NCBI GenBank assembly: GCA_035534995.1
Contig: DATLQX010000399.1
Coordinates: 1 to 13,595 of the forward strand
Length of the DNA stretch: 13,595 bases
Reading direction: 5' to 3'
Source: JANWHV01 sp035534995
GTDB lineage: Bacteria; Chloroflexota; UBA5177; JANWHV01
Shown here: positions 7,474-13,595 of the stretch, piece by piece
How positions within the stretch are numbered: the stretch's first letter is position 1
Layout of the letters: the number at the start of each line of letters is the position of its first letter
Position numbers and translations under genes: made by a program
Notes under the pieces: model-generated
Database searches by the model: none
What the model was told of the DNA's origin: nothing
The model's input: the letters and a program-made list of their open reading frames with translations, nothing else

Positions 7474-8193
7474 TCAGGACCGTACTATCGCCTCCTGCCG
7501 CATCATGGCATGGAAATTGCGGCAGATCTGGGTAGTTTGAGCCGCGAATTGCTCGTCCACGGCATGTCCTCGCGCCAGGAGGGATTCCGGGGTGACCTGG
7601 TCCACCGACTCGGCCATGCCGTAGGCCACGGACTTCGCCCAGATGGCCAGGGTCTCCAGGCTCACCTCGGGATGGAACTGCAAGCCAACGCTCGCGCCCA
7701 TCCTGAATGCTTGCAAGCTGTCTCGCGGAGAATCAGCCAGCAAGGTAGCGCCGGCAGGCAACTCAAAGGCATCCTCGTGCCACTGAAAGGTGATCGGCCG
7801 ACTGGGTAGATTCTGGAAAAGCGGATCGGCCTGGCCGGCCTCGGTCAGTGCTACCGGGTAATAGCCGACCTCAGGTGTCTCTTTGCGATACACTCGCGCT
7901 CCCAGGGTGCGGGCCAGCAATTGACCGCCCAGACAGACGCCGAGGGTAGGCAGTCCGCGTTGAAATGCCTGGCGCATGATCTGAACCACCAGGGGTAGGA
8001 AGGGGAAATGATCGTCGTCCAGCGCGTTCATGGTGCCACCCATCACGATCAGTCCCTGATATCGATCGAGAGAGGGAAGTGCCTCGCCACGATCCATGCG
8101 GGCGGACTGCACGGCGACTCCCAGGGCGGTCAGGCCGTCCCCAAGCCGGCCGGGACCGTCATCCGGTTCGAACTGCACGAACAAAACCCGCAT
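7474..8193 (-). CDS. class I glutamine amidotransferase, GMP-synthase-like
   Basis: This is a 239-residue stand-alone GATase-1 domain. The catalytic triad is visible: nucleophile C87 in LGVCLGGQLLA, H174 and E176 in LQFHPEVS. The oxyanion-region motif VMGGTMNALDDD (50-61) and QWHED (137-141) are typical of the subgroup that removes the gamma-amide from glutamine or gamma-glutamyl compounds. The N-terminus MRVLFVQFEPDDGPGRLGD matches relatives that begin at this Met. The frame is open upstream: an ATG at 8211 (AGGGAG only 1-2 bases away, too close to be ideal) and a TTG at 8292 are possible, but the extra residues look unlike the fold. The start at 8193 has only a G-rich stretch as ribosome binding site. 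No synthetase or amidase partner is adjacent, so the substrate is unknown. Confidence 0.9.
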   Translation of the reverse strand: MRVLFVQFEPDDGPGRLGDGLTALGVAVQSARMDRGEALPSLDRYQGLIVMGGTMNALDDDHFPFLPLVVQIMRQAFQRGLPTLGVCLGGQLLARTLGARVYRKETPEVGYYPVALTEAGQADPLFQNLPSRPITFQWHEDAFELPAGATLLADSPRDSLQAFRMGASVGLQFHPEVSLETLAIWAKSVAYGMAESVDQVTPESLLARGHAVDEQFAAQTTQICRNFHAMMRQEAIVRS

Positions 8194-8305
8194 CGGCGCC
8201 CCCCCACTCATTCTCCCTACACGTCGCGACTCATACCAGTGTGCGGGATAGAGCAGGGTGCCGACAATGGCGCTGGGGGTAGGGTGTGCCAAAAATGTGA
8301 TCTAC

Positions 8306-8311
8306 AGTATA
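8306..8311 (-). promoter_or_regulatory. possible -10 box for the amidotransferase gene
   Basis: On the - strand, TATACT (8311 down to 8306) matches the -10 consensus at 5 of 6 bases and lies in a local AT-rich patch (8286-8317) within GC-rich sequence. The hexamer 17 bases further upstream (TCTCCT) is a poor -35. The start would be near 8299, leaving a leader of about 90-105 bases before the coding start. Confidence 0.3.
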
Positions 8312-8372
8312 GAAAAAGCACGGGCGCCAGGAGATCCCACCTGGGAGAGCACTCCGCCCCTATTTGTAGGCT

Positions 8373-8663
8373 TTACGCCTGGCGATCGAAGATGCGGGAT
8401 TCTCGTTGAAGGGCGGTGTGCGATGCGTCAAGGACGGCATGAGTATGCAAGAGGCTGGCCGCGACGCCCGGGGACGAGTTTCTCGTGTTGAAGGAGTCGG
8501 TCAGTCGTGCGGTGTGCGAGAGCAAAACCTGAGCGGCGGTACCTGAGGTCCGAGTGCTCAGCAACAGCGAGTGGGTTGGCCCGGAGGCCGGGCGAACCGA
8601 GCTTGCCTCGGAGATTCCGTTGGACTGCATGCCTTCGGGTCGCTGGGGCATTTGGACGGACAT
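8373..8663 (-). CDS. 96-residue protein of unknown function
   Basis: I do not recognise this protein. The ATG at 8663 is preceded by GGAGGAG (8677-8671) with a 7-base gap, one of the best ribosome binding sites in the window. The third codon position is about 70-75% G or C, like real genes nearby. The product is soluble, rich in Ser, Thr and Ala, has no Trp, Tyr or Cys, and has no signal peptide or membrane helix. Residues 1-30 are proline- and serine-rich and probably unstructured. Residues 32-92 look helical with regularly spaced Leu/Val (LLLSTRTSG, AAQVLLSHTARL, AASLLHTHAVL, then TALQRESRIFDRQA), perhaps a helical bundle or coiled coil. It is transcribed away from pepA, and the amidotransferase gene follows 179 bases downstream on the same strand. 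Overlapping frames on both strands in this stretch look like shadows. Confidence 0.6.
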   Translation of the reverse strand: MSVQMPQRPEGMQSNGISEASSVRPASGPTHSLLLSTRTSGTAAQVLLSHTARLTDSFNTRNSSPGVAASLLHTHAVLDASHTALQRESRIFDRQA

Positions 8664-8699
8664 TCAATCACTCCTCCAGTCACAACAGGGTGCACCAAC

Positions 8700-8728
8700 A
8701 TCGTAGCAACGCCCACCCTTGGTAGCTA
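8700..8728 (-). promoter_or_regulatory. extended -10 promoter for the 96-residue gene
   Basis: Read on the - strand, TGC precedes TACGAT (8705-8700), an extended -10 element. With a 17-base spacer the -35 position reads TAGCTA (8728-8723), which is 3 of 6. The start would be near 8692, about 29 bases before the ATG at 8663, with the GGAGGAG site inside the leader. Confidence 0.4.
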
Positions 8729-8791
8729 TGACCTGAATTGGCTACGGAACCCGCACTATGGCATTCTGGCACCGAGCGTGGCTCGAAAATC

Positions 8792-8800
8792 TGGTACCCT
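8792..8800 (+). promoter_or_regulatory. possible extended -10 promoter for pepA
   Basis: TGG directly precedes TACCCT (8795-8800), which resembles an extended -10 element; no -35 is visible at the right distance (CCGAGC). The start would be near 8807, giving a leader of about 28 bases that carries the AGGAGG site. Together with the opposite-strand element at 8700-8728, this makes 8664-8834 a divergent promoter region. Confidence 0.3.
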
Positions 8801-8834
8801 CCCGTGTAAGAAGAAAGGTTTAGGAGGTTCTTTC

Positions 8835-10331
8835 ATGCGAATTTTGGCTGAGGATACGAAGTCGATAACCGAGGCGCGGGCGGACGCGCTCATCCTGGGC
8901 GTCTTCGAGGCCGACGTAGCCTCGCCGGCCGAGACAACGCTCGACGAAGCCCTTGGCGGGGTTATCGCGGCGATGCGCGACCGGAAGGAAGTTCAGGGAA
9001 AGGCCGGAGAGGTCGTGGGCATCCATACCCTTGGGCGCGTAGCCGCGGCGCGGGTGTTCGTGACCGGCCTTGGCAAACGTGAGGACTTTACTCCCGAGGC
9101 GGCTCGCCGAGCCGCCGGCACGGCGACCAAGGCGGTGCTCGGCGCCAAGTATGCCGCCGCCGCCTTCGCCCTCTTTGGCGAGGGCCGTTTCGCCGGAGCG
9201 GACTTCGCGCGGGCGATCACCGAGGGCGTGCTGCTCGCATCCTACCGCTTTGATCGCTATCGGAGCGGCGAACAGGAGCCTGTACGTCTGGAGACGGTTA
9301 CTCTGGTCCGCTCGGGGGACACGGAGGCCCTAACCCAGGGGATCACCCTGGGCGAGGCGATGGCGGCGGGCGCGAATTTCGCCCGCGATCTGGCGAACGA
9401 GCCCCCGAACACCCTGACTCCCGCCGAACTGGCCGCGCGGGCGCGGGCCATGGGCGCGTCCTTCGGCATGACCGTGGACATCTTCGAACCCGATGAGTTG
9501 CGGCGGCGCGGGATGGGGGCGCTTCTGGCGGTGGGCCAGGGCAGCGTGAATCCGCCACGGCTGGTGGTGCTCCGCTACCAGGGCGATTCAGGGAGCACCA
9601 AGCCGACCCTGGGTCTGGTGGGCAAGGGGATCACTTTCGATACGGGCGGGATCTCCCTCAAGCCGGGGCAGGATATGCACATCATGAAAACCGACATGGG
9701 AGGCGCCGCCGCCATGCTGGGTGCCATGCGGGTGATCGGTGCCCTCCGCCCTCGCCTGAACGTCACCGCCATTGTCGCCACGGCCGAGAACATGCCGGAT
9801 GGGAATGCGTTCCGACCCGGTGACATTCTGCGGGCCATGAACGGTAAGACCATCGAGATTCAGAATACGGACGCCGAGGGTCGTCTGGTTCTGGCCGACG
9901 CCCTGGGCTACGCCGTGGAATTGGGCCTGGCGCCGATTGTGGATGCAGCCACTCTGACCGGGGCGTGCAGTGTCGCGCTCGGGCCGTTCTATAGCGGTAT
10001 GTTCTCCAGCGACGACACCGTGCGCGATCGCTTGCTCACCGCCGCCAAAACCACCGGAGAACGGCTGTGGCCGATGCCGTTGGATCCTGACTTCCGGGAA
10101 CTTCTGGACAGCTCCTGCGCCGATCTGCGGAATATCGGAGGCCGGGAAGGCGGGGCGATCACGGCCGCCATGTTCCTGAAGGAGTTTACCGGCTCTCAGC
10201 CATGGGCGCACCTGGACATCGCGCCCACCGCCTTCGCCGACAGCGCCGGCCCCTATTACGCCAAGGGCCTGGCCACCGGACATCCGGTGCGCACCCTGGC
10301 CCAACTCGCGCTCGATCTGGCGGAAGCGTAA
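8835..10331 (+). CDS. pepA: leucyl aminopeptidase, M17 family
   Basis: This is a cytoplasmic two-metal aminopeptidase that removes N-terminal residues, preferring leucine, and is normally a hexamer. I start at ATG 8835, with a perfect AGGAGG at 8822-8827 and a 7-base gap; the frame is open further upstream but that part has no ribosome binding site or family similarity. The 498 residues match the family length. The N-terminal macro-like domain covers about 1-165 and the catalytic domain the rest. All active-site residues are present: metal ligands K264, D269, D287, D346 and E348, and catalytic K276 and R350, in VGKGITFDTGGISLKPG, MKTDMGGAAA and the NTDAEGRL signature (344-351). These are offset by exactly +14 from the bovine enzyme. 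It sits 26 bases before the pseudouridine synthase gene, so probably shares its transcript. Some M17 proteins also bind DNA; nothing here shows that. Confidence 0.97.
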   Translation: MRILAEDTKSITEARADALILGVFEADVASPAETTLDEALGGVIAAMRDRKEVQGKAGEVVGIHTLGRVAAARVFVTGLGKREDFTPEAARRAAGTATKAVLGAKYAAAAFALFGEGRFAGADFARAITEGVLLASYRFDRYRSGEQEPVRLETVTLVRSGDTEALTQGITLGEAMAAGANFARDLANEPPNTLTPAELAARARAMGASFGMTVDIFEPDELRRRGMGALLAVGQGSVNPPRLVVLRYQGDSGSTKPTLGLVGKGITFDTGGISLKPGQDMHIMKTDMGGAAAMLGAMRVIGALRPRLNVTAIVATAENMPDGNAFRPGDILRAMNGKTIEIQNTDAEGRLVLADALGYAVELGLAPIVDAATLTGACSVALGPFYSGMFSSDDTVRDRLLTAAKTTGERLWPMPLDPDFRELLDSSCADLRNIGGREGGAITAAMFLKEFTGSQPWAHLDIAPTAFADSAGPYYAKGLATGHPVRTLAQLALDLAEA

Positions 10332-10357
10332 GAGGAGGCCGCGCCGAGAGGCGAACC

Positions 10358-11152
10358 ATGGAGGAGCGTCTACAAAAAGTCCTGGCACGGAGCGGGGTTG
10401 CCTCGCGCCGCGCGGTTGAGCAACTGATCGTTGAGGGGCGGGTGGCGATCAATGGGAAGACGGTGCGGGAGCTTGGCACCCGTGCCGACCTGGAGCGCGA
10501 CCTGGTCACCGTGGACGGAGAGCGGATCCGGCGGATTGGCCAGCCGCGGTATCTCTTGCTGCACAAGCCGCCCGGCTACGTCACCACCCGCAGTGATCCG
10601 GAGGGGCGGCCCACCATCTACGACCTCCTGCCCGACATTCCCGGCTTGTTCAGCGTGGGCCGCCTGGACAAGGAGACCGAGGGATTGCTCATCCTGACCA
10701 CCGATGGGGATTGGGCGGACCAGATTGCTCATCCCCGGTACGCGATCGAGCGCGAATATGAAGTGAGGGTCGCGGGCCCAGTGCCCCCAGGAGGGATGGA
10801 ACGGTTGCGTGAGGGTATCATCCTCGATGGGAGGCTTGCCCGTCCCGTAGCGGCCCATGAGATGCGCCCAGAGGGTAACAGTGCCGTGCTCTCGGTCGTG
10901 ATGGTGGAAGGGCGACGCCGGGAAGTGCGGTTGTTGTGCGCCGGAGCGGGGATTCCGGTCAAGCGCCTGATTCGGCGGCGGTTCGGGAACTTGCTCCTCG
11001 GTTGGTTAGGGCAGGGCCATTGGCGGAATCTTACCCAGCAGGAGGTGACCAGTCTCCTGGCCCGACGAGCCCGTCCGGGAGAGGCGGGCGCCATAACGCC
11101 CCCCGGTCGTCGTCAGCGTGCCCGGCAGGGCAGAGGAACCGGCGACCAGTGA
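10358..11152 (+). CDS. rluB: RsuA/RluB-type 23S/16S rRNA pseudouridine synthase
   Basis: This enzyme isomerises a specific uridine to pseudouridine in rRNA. The 264 residues start with an S4 RNA-binding domain (about 2-50, RLQKVLARSGVASRRAVEQL), followed by the catalytic domain with HKPPGYVTTRSDPEGRPTIYD (in two parts around residue 75). The signature GRLDKETEGLLILT contains the catalytic aspartate D104. The segment GRRREVRLLCAGAGIPVKRL is the usual C-terminal motif of this family. The tail from about 235 on is rich in Arg, Gly and Pro and probably contacts RNA or is disordered. The ATG at 10358 has GAGAGG 6 bases upstream. The stop overlaps the cmk start (GTGA). The RsuA/RluB/RluE/RluF family is certain; the RluB subtype rests on the domain layout and the cmk neighbour, so the exact target base is open. 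Confidence 0.93.
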   Translation: MEERLQKVLARSGVASRRAVEQLIVEGRVAINGKTVRELGTRADLERDLVTVDGERIRRIGQPRYLLLHKPPGYVTTRSDPEGRPTIYDLLPDIPGLFSVGRLDKETEGLLILTTDGDWADQIAHPRYAIEREYEVRVAGPVPPGGMERLREGIILDGRLARPVAAHEMRPEGNSAVLSVVMVEGRRREVRLLCAGAGIPVKRLIRRRFGNLLLGWLGQGHWRNLTQQEVTSLLARRARPGEAGAITPPGRRQRARQGRGTGDQ

Positions 11153-11847
11153 GCGATCCGGTAAGCATTGCCATTGATGGGCCTGTCGCCTCGGGGAAAT
11201 CAACCATTGGCCGCGATCTGGCTCGCACCCTGGCCTCGCTTTATCTAGACACCGGGGTGATGTATCGCGGATTGACTTTCCTGGCCCTGGAGCGGGGCGT
11301 GGATCTCTCGGACGAGTTAGCCCTCACCGCCCTAGCCCAAACCGTCAACTTTTCTTTCCCCGAGTTAGGCCATGCCGACGCGGTCAATCCGCCGTTGTTA
11401 GCGGATGGGCAAGACATTACCGCCCGCTTGCGCGGGCCGGCCGTGGACCGGCATGTCTCGGCGGTGTCCAGCTACCCAGGGGTCCGCGCGGCCATTACGC
11501 GTCAGCAGCAGGCCATCGCGCGGACGCGGTCGGTAGTAATGGTGGGGCGGGATATCGGTACCGTGGTACTCCCCGGGGCCACGGTGAAATTCTTCGTGAC
11601 GGCCGGGACCGAGGAGCGAGCGCGGCGGCGAAACAGCGAGCGGCGCGCATCCGGGATCGACGAGCGGTTCGAGGACACGCTTGCCGATCTTCTGCGGCGC
11701 GACCACCTCGATTCCTCGCGCGCCGTGGCTCCGTTACGGCAGGCTCCGGATGCCGTGCTCGTGGACACCAGCAGCCTGACCAGGGAGCAAGTGTTGGAGC
11801 AAGTGCTGGCCATGGTGGATGAACGGCTGGGGAGGCACGCGCCGTGA
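11149..11847 (+). CDS. cmk: cytidylate kinase (CMP/dCMP kinase)
   Basis: This enzyme phosphorylates CMP and dCMP with ATP (EC 2.7.4.25), feeding nucleic acid and CDP-lipid synthesis; 232 residues. The P-loop GPVASGKST is at 11-19. LYLDTGVMYRG follows as the nucleotide-monophosphate region, then VGRDIGTVVLPGA (the usual GRD-x-GTVV motif), the EERARRRNSERR lid segment, RRDHLDSSRAVAPLRQAPDA and a final VDTSSLT. I chose GTG 11149, which overlaps the preceding stop as GTGA and gives the normal short N-terminus MSDPVSIAIDG; AGAGGA lies 11 bases upstream. The frame is open upstream inside rluB, but those residues are not Cmk-like. The stop overlaps the plsC start, so three genes are translationally linked. 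Confidence 0.96.
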   Translation: MSDPVSIAIDGPVASGKSTIGRDLARTLASLYLDTGVMYRGLTFLALERGVDLSDELALTALAQTVNFSFPELGHADAVNPPLLADGQDITARLRGPAVDRHVSAVSSYPGVRAAITRQQQAIARTRSVVMVGRDIGTVVLPGATVKFFVTAGTEERARRRNSERRASGIDERFEDTLADLLRRDHLDSSRAVAPLRQAPDAVLVDTSSLTREQVLEQVLAMVDERLGRHAP

Positions 11848-12494
11848 AGTCGTTTTACGAGTCTAACCGCGTACCCTTGCGCCTGCTGTTTACCCTGCTG
11901 GGCCGCGTACATGCCGAGAATCTCTCGCGTTTTCCCCGAGAGGGCGGGGTCGTCCTGGTCAGCAATCATCTGACCATGTTGGATCCGCTCTTGCTTGGTT
12001 GCCTGCTGCCGCGCCAGTTGCGCTTCATGGCCAAGGAGGAGTTGTTCGGCGTTCCGGTGCTCGGGTTGTATCTCCAGATGGCCGGGAGCTTCCCTATCCG
12101 CCGGGGAGCGCCGGATCGCGAGGGTTTGCGGCGGGCGGAAGAGTTGCTCCGGGCGGGTGAGGTGATTATGATCTTCCCCGAGGGCCACCGGAGCCAGGCC
12201 ACCGGAGCCCAAGAAGCACGGACCGGGGCCGTCCTCCTGGCCGCGCGGACCAACAGTCTCATCGTGCCGGCGGCGCTTACCGGCACCGAGCACCTTCGCC
12301 TGCACCAGGCGCCGGCGGACATCGCGCGGGGCTTCCTCAGCCGGCCTGAGATTACGGTGCGGATTGGGGAGCCGTTTTCGGTGGCCCGCGGCGGCGGGAG
12401 TCCGGCCCGCAAGGCCGCCGCCGATCAGGTGATGCGCCGGATAATCGCCTTGCTGCCGCCGGAGTACCACGGGATCTACGCCCAGCATTCGTGA
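11844..12494 (+). CDS. plsC: 1-acyl-sn-glycerol-3-phosphate acyltransferase
   Basis: This membrane-associated enzyme adds the second acyl chain to lysophosphatidic acid, making phosphatidic acid; 216 residues. The catalytic HX4D motif is H42-D47 in VSNHLTMLDPLLL. SFPIRRG (about 82-88) is the second block, and IFPEGHRS (110-117) is the glycerol-phosphate binding block. A hydrophobic N-terminal segment (VPLRLLFTLLG) probably anchors it. GTG 11844 overlaps the cmk stop as GTGA and has GGAGG 8 bases upstream. A cmk-plsC pair is known from several phyla and links CTP supply with phospholipid synthesis. A weak 6-base hairpin (TCTCGC/GCGAGA, 12496-12511) follows the stop, without a T run. Confidence 0.94.
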   Translation: MKSFYESNRVPLRLLFTLLGRVHAENLSRFPREGGVVLVSNHLTMLDPLLLGCLLPRQLRFMAKEELFGVPVLGLYLQMAGSFPIRRGAPDREGLRRAEELLRAGEVIMIFPEGHRSQATGAQEARTGAVLLAARTNSLIVPAALTGTEHLRLHQAPADIARGFLSRPEITVRIGEPFSVARGGGSPARKAAADQVMRRIIALLPPEYHGIYAQHS

Positions 12495-12532
12495 CTCTCG
12501 CATGAGCGAGACTGCCTGGGTACAGGCCGGTC

Positions 12533-12730
12533 TTACTCCTGATCGAAGACCCGCTTCCAGAACACCATGATCGCGACGAATAACACCGTTAAGAGCACGA
12601 AGCCGATGAACCAGTTGCCGGCATCGGAGGCGTTCGGGGTGGCGGCGCGGGACATAAAGTAGACAGTCATGCCCAGCCAGAGGGGAATGCAGACCACTCC
12701 CACTGTTTGGCCGATGAACCCCTTGAACAT
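12533..12730 (-). CDS. 65-residue membrane protein, two helices, unknown function
   Basis: I do not recognise this protein. It has two hydrophobic stretches: about residues 8-26 (TVGVVCIPLWLGMTVYFMS) and 40-58 (FIGFVLLTVLFVAIMVFW), joined by a short polar loop with AATPNASDAG. The tail is short and charged (KRVFDQE). The start is ATG 12730, 9 bases after GGGGGAG; a GTG one codon earlier (12733) is 6 bases from the same site and is equally possible. It converges on plsC with a 38-base gap and diverges from the DUF512 gene. The clean two-helix pattern and good ribosome binding site support a real gene. It might be a small accessory subunit of a membrane complex, but nothing in the context says which. 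Confidence 0.65.
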   Translation of the reverse strand: MFKGFIGQTVGVVCIPLWLGMTVYFMSRAATPNASDAGNWFIGFVLLTVLFVAIMVFWKRVFDQE

Positions 12731-12765
12731 CACGAACCACTCCCCCTTACCAATACCGGGTCATT

Positions 12766-12793
12766 TCGACATAACCACGGCGGCTGCTATACT
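12766..12793 (+). promoter_or_regulatory. promoter for the PDZ/radical SAM/DUF512 gene
   Basis: TCGACA (12766-12771, 5 of 6 to the -35 box), a 16-base spacer ending in TGC, and TATACT (12788-12793, 5 of 6 to the -10 box) make the best-looking promoter in the window, with an extended -10. The start would be near 12800, so the transcript has a leader of about 92 bases before ATG 12892. Confidence 0.6.
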
Positions 12794-12840
12794 TTCGTGT
12801 GGCGTCCCGCGGTGGCATTGAGTATCCATCACCGCCGTGG
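12775..12840. repeat. 9-base inverted repeat around the DUF512 promoter, possible operator
   Basis: CCACGGCGG (12775-12783, between the -35 and -10 boxes) is exactly inverted as CCGCCGTGG (12832-12840, in the leader), arms 48 bases apart. Within the RNA leader, GCGGTG (12809-12814) can instead pair with CACCGC (12830-12835). It could bind a regulator or be chance in GC-rich sequence. Confidence 0.3.
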
Positions 12841-12891
12841 CCCCATTTCCGTTCGTTCCCAGTCTAGCATTTTCTCGGGCGTGTGATAAGT

Positions 12892-13595
12892 ATGTCTTTT
12901 GTGCCGGTGGTCAATCCGCGGGCTCGGCGGGCCGGGCACCCAGGCACGGTGCTTGACGTGCTGCCCGGCAGTCTGGCGGAACAGGCCAAAATCGTGGCCG
13001 GCGACGTGGTGCTCACTATTAACGGGCATCCGCTCCGTGACCCCATTGATTACCGCTTTTACGCCGCCGAGGATCGGGTGGTTCTTGGCCTCCGGCGTGG
13101 GGAAGCGGCGCGGTCGGTTCGCCTGCGCAAACATCCGGACGAGGATTTGGGCCTTGTTCTCCCCGAACTGACCCTGGAGGACATTAGCGAGTGCGATAAT
13201 CACTGTCCATTCTGTTTCGTCACTCAGCTCCCCAAGGGGATGCGCTCCAGCCTGCACATTAAGGATGACGACTATCGCTTCTCGTTCCTCAATGCCAGCT
13301 TCGTTACTCTTACCAATCTGACCGACGAGGACTGGACGCGCATCGGCGAGCAGCGGCTCTCACCGCTCTATCTTTCAGTCCATAGCACCAATCCGGCGCT
13401 GCGTGCCCGCTTGCTGGGGAACAAGCGCGCTCCCGATATTCTGGAGCAGATAGACCGCCTCAACGCCATGGGGATCGCGGTGCATACTCAACTGGTGCTA
13501 TGCCCAGGGATCAACGACACCGACGACCTCCACGCGACCACGCGCGATCTTCTCGCTCGTTACCCTATGGTCAGGACGATATCCGCCGTCCCGGT
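12892..13595 (+). CDS. PDZ-radical SAM-DUF512 protein, 3' end cut by window
   Basis: The first 234 residues are present and the gene runs off the right edge; relatives are about 430-460 residues. A PDZ-like N-terminus (about 17-80; TVLDVLPGSLAEQAKIVAGD then VVLTING) is followed by a radical SAM core with the iron-sulfur motif C101-x3-C105-x2-C108 (ECDNHCPFCFV). The family signature QLPKGMRSSLHIKDDDYRFS comes next, then FVTLTNLTDED, LSPLYLSVHSTNP and HTQLVLCPGINDT, all characteristic of this family. The DUF512 domain should follow outside the window. The enzyme is expected to cleave S-adenosylmethionine through a [4Fe-4S] cluster, but its substrate is not known. An in-frame TAG at 12865 limits the start to ATG 12892 or GTG 12883; neither has a good Shine-Dalgarno, unlike most genes here. 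The promoter lies at 12766-12793. Confidence 0.93.
   Translation, partial: MSFVPVVNPRARRAGHPGTVLDVLPGSLAEQAKIVAGDVVLTINGHPLRDPIDYRFYAAEDRVVLGLRRGEAARSVRLRKHPDEDLGLVLPELTLEDISECDNHCPFCFVTQLPKGMRSSLHIKDDDYRFSFLNASFVTLTNLTDEDWTRIGEQRLSPLYLSVHSTNPALRARLLGNKRAPDILEQIDRLNAMGIAVHTQLVLCPGINDTDDLHATTRDLLARYPMVRTISAVP

Noticed and set aside
8280..8320. A possible + strand promoter (GTGCCA, 16 bases, TATAGA)
   Set aside because: Both boxes are poor and it would point into the antisense of the 96-residue gene with no + strand gene to serve.
8767..8783. TGGCAC followed by GTGGCT upstream of pepA, resembling a sigma-54 promoter
   Set aside because: The spacing between the GG and GC elements is one base too long and the second element is GGCT rather than TTGC.
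8664..8834. Possible riboswitch, T-box or tRNA in the region before pepA
   Set aside because: An AGGGTGG stretch on the - strand hints at a T-box, but the specifier and antiterminator parts are missing. No T-loop or cloverleaf is visible on either strand.
9588..10388. A 266-codon - strand open frame across the pepA catalytic region
   Set aside because: It mirrors the highly conserved M17 active site; the length follows from GC-rich codon usage on the other strand.
11502..12740. A 412-codon open frame on the - strand across cmk and plsC
   Set aside because: The + strand genes there have full sets of catalytic motifs in the right order. The antisense frame has no recognisable domain and no start signal.
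12829..13257. A 142-codon - strand open frame opposite the DUF512 gene
   Set aside because: The + strand encodes an unmistakable radical SAM motif and DUF512-family signature over the same bases.

Overview
The window is about 13.6 kb of GC-rich (roughly 60-65% by eye), gene-dense bacterial chromosome. It has no mobile elements, rRNA, tRNA or CRISPR. Genes have clear Shine-Dalgarno sites, and there are four 4-base start/stop overlaps (GTGA or ATGA). The gene set points to a free-living respiring bacterium: the membrane arm of complex I, ThiN-type thiamine pyrophosphokinase, an rluB-cmk-plsC run, and a PDZ/radical-SAM/DUF512 protein. From memory of where DUF512 and rluB-cmk neighbourhoods occur, Chloroflexota (for example the Thermomicrobia/Sphaerobacter side) or another deep, GC-rich, Firmicutes-like lineage fits best. 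This is a weak inference and not a taxonomic call.

Region 1 (36-5218, + strand) is the 3' end of a nuo operon: nuoK, nuoL, nuoM and nuoN, which build the proton-pumping membrane arm of NADH:quinone oxidoreductase. NuoL is unusual. The glutamate normally found in its GWE-x-VG motif is Gly149, and the arginine normally found in the NR-x-GD motif is Val180. NuoM, NuoN and NuoK keep their key carboxylates.

Region 2 (5219-7384, + strand) starts with a likely 40-residue membrane miniprotein (5352-5474), followed by a strong hairpin terminator and a promoter. Next come a 361-residue DUF697/YcjF-like protein, whose N-terminal part looks like a GTPase fold without a P-loop, and thiN, which overlaps it by 4 bases.

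Region 3 (7474-8663, - strand) holds a class I glutamine amidotransferase and, upstream of it, an unrecognised 96-residue protein with a very good ribosome binding site. The 171 bases between that gene and pepA hold candidate divergent promoters. If the 96-residue gene were not real, 8194-8834 would be a 641-base gap; I see no RNA gene in it.

Region 4 (8835-12494, + strand) is pepA (M17 leucyl aminopeptidase), an RsuA/RluB-type pseudouridine synthase, cmk and plsC. The last three are joined by GTGA overlaps. They cover protein turnover, rRNA modification, pyrimidine nucleotide supply and phospholipid synthesis.

Region 5 (12533-13595) has a 66-residue two-helix membrane protein on the - strand. 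Diverging from it is the first two thirds or so of a PDZ-radical SAM-DUF512 gene, which runs off the right edge behind a good extended -10 promoter.
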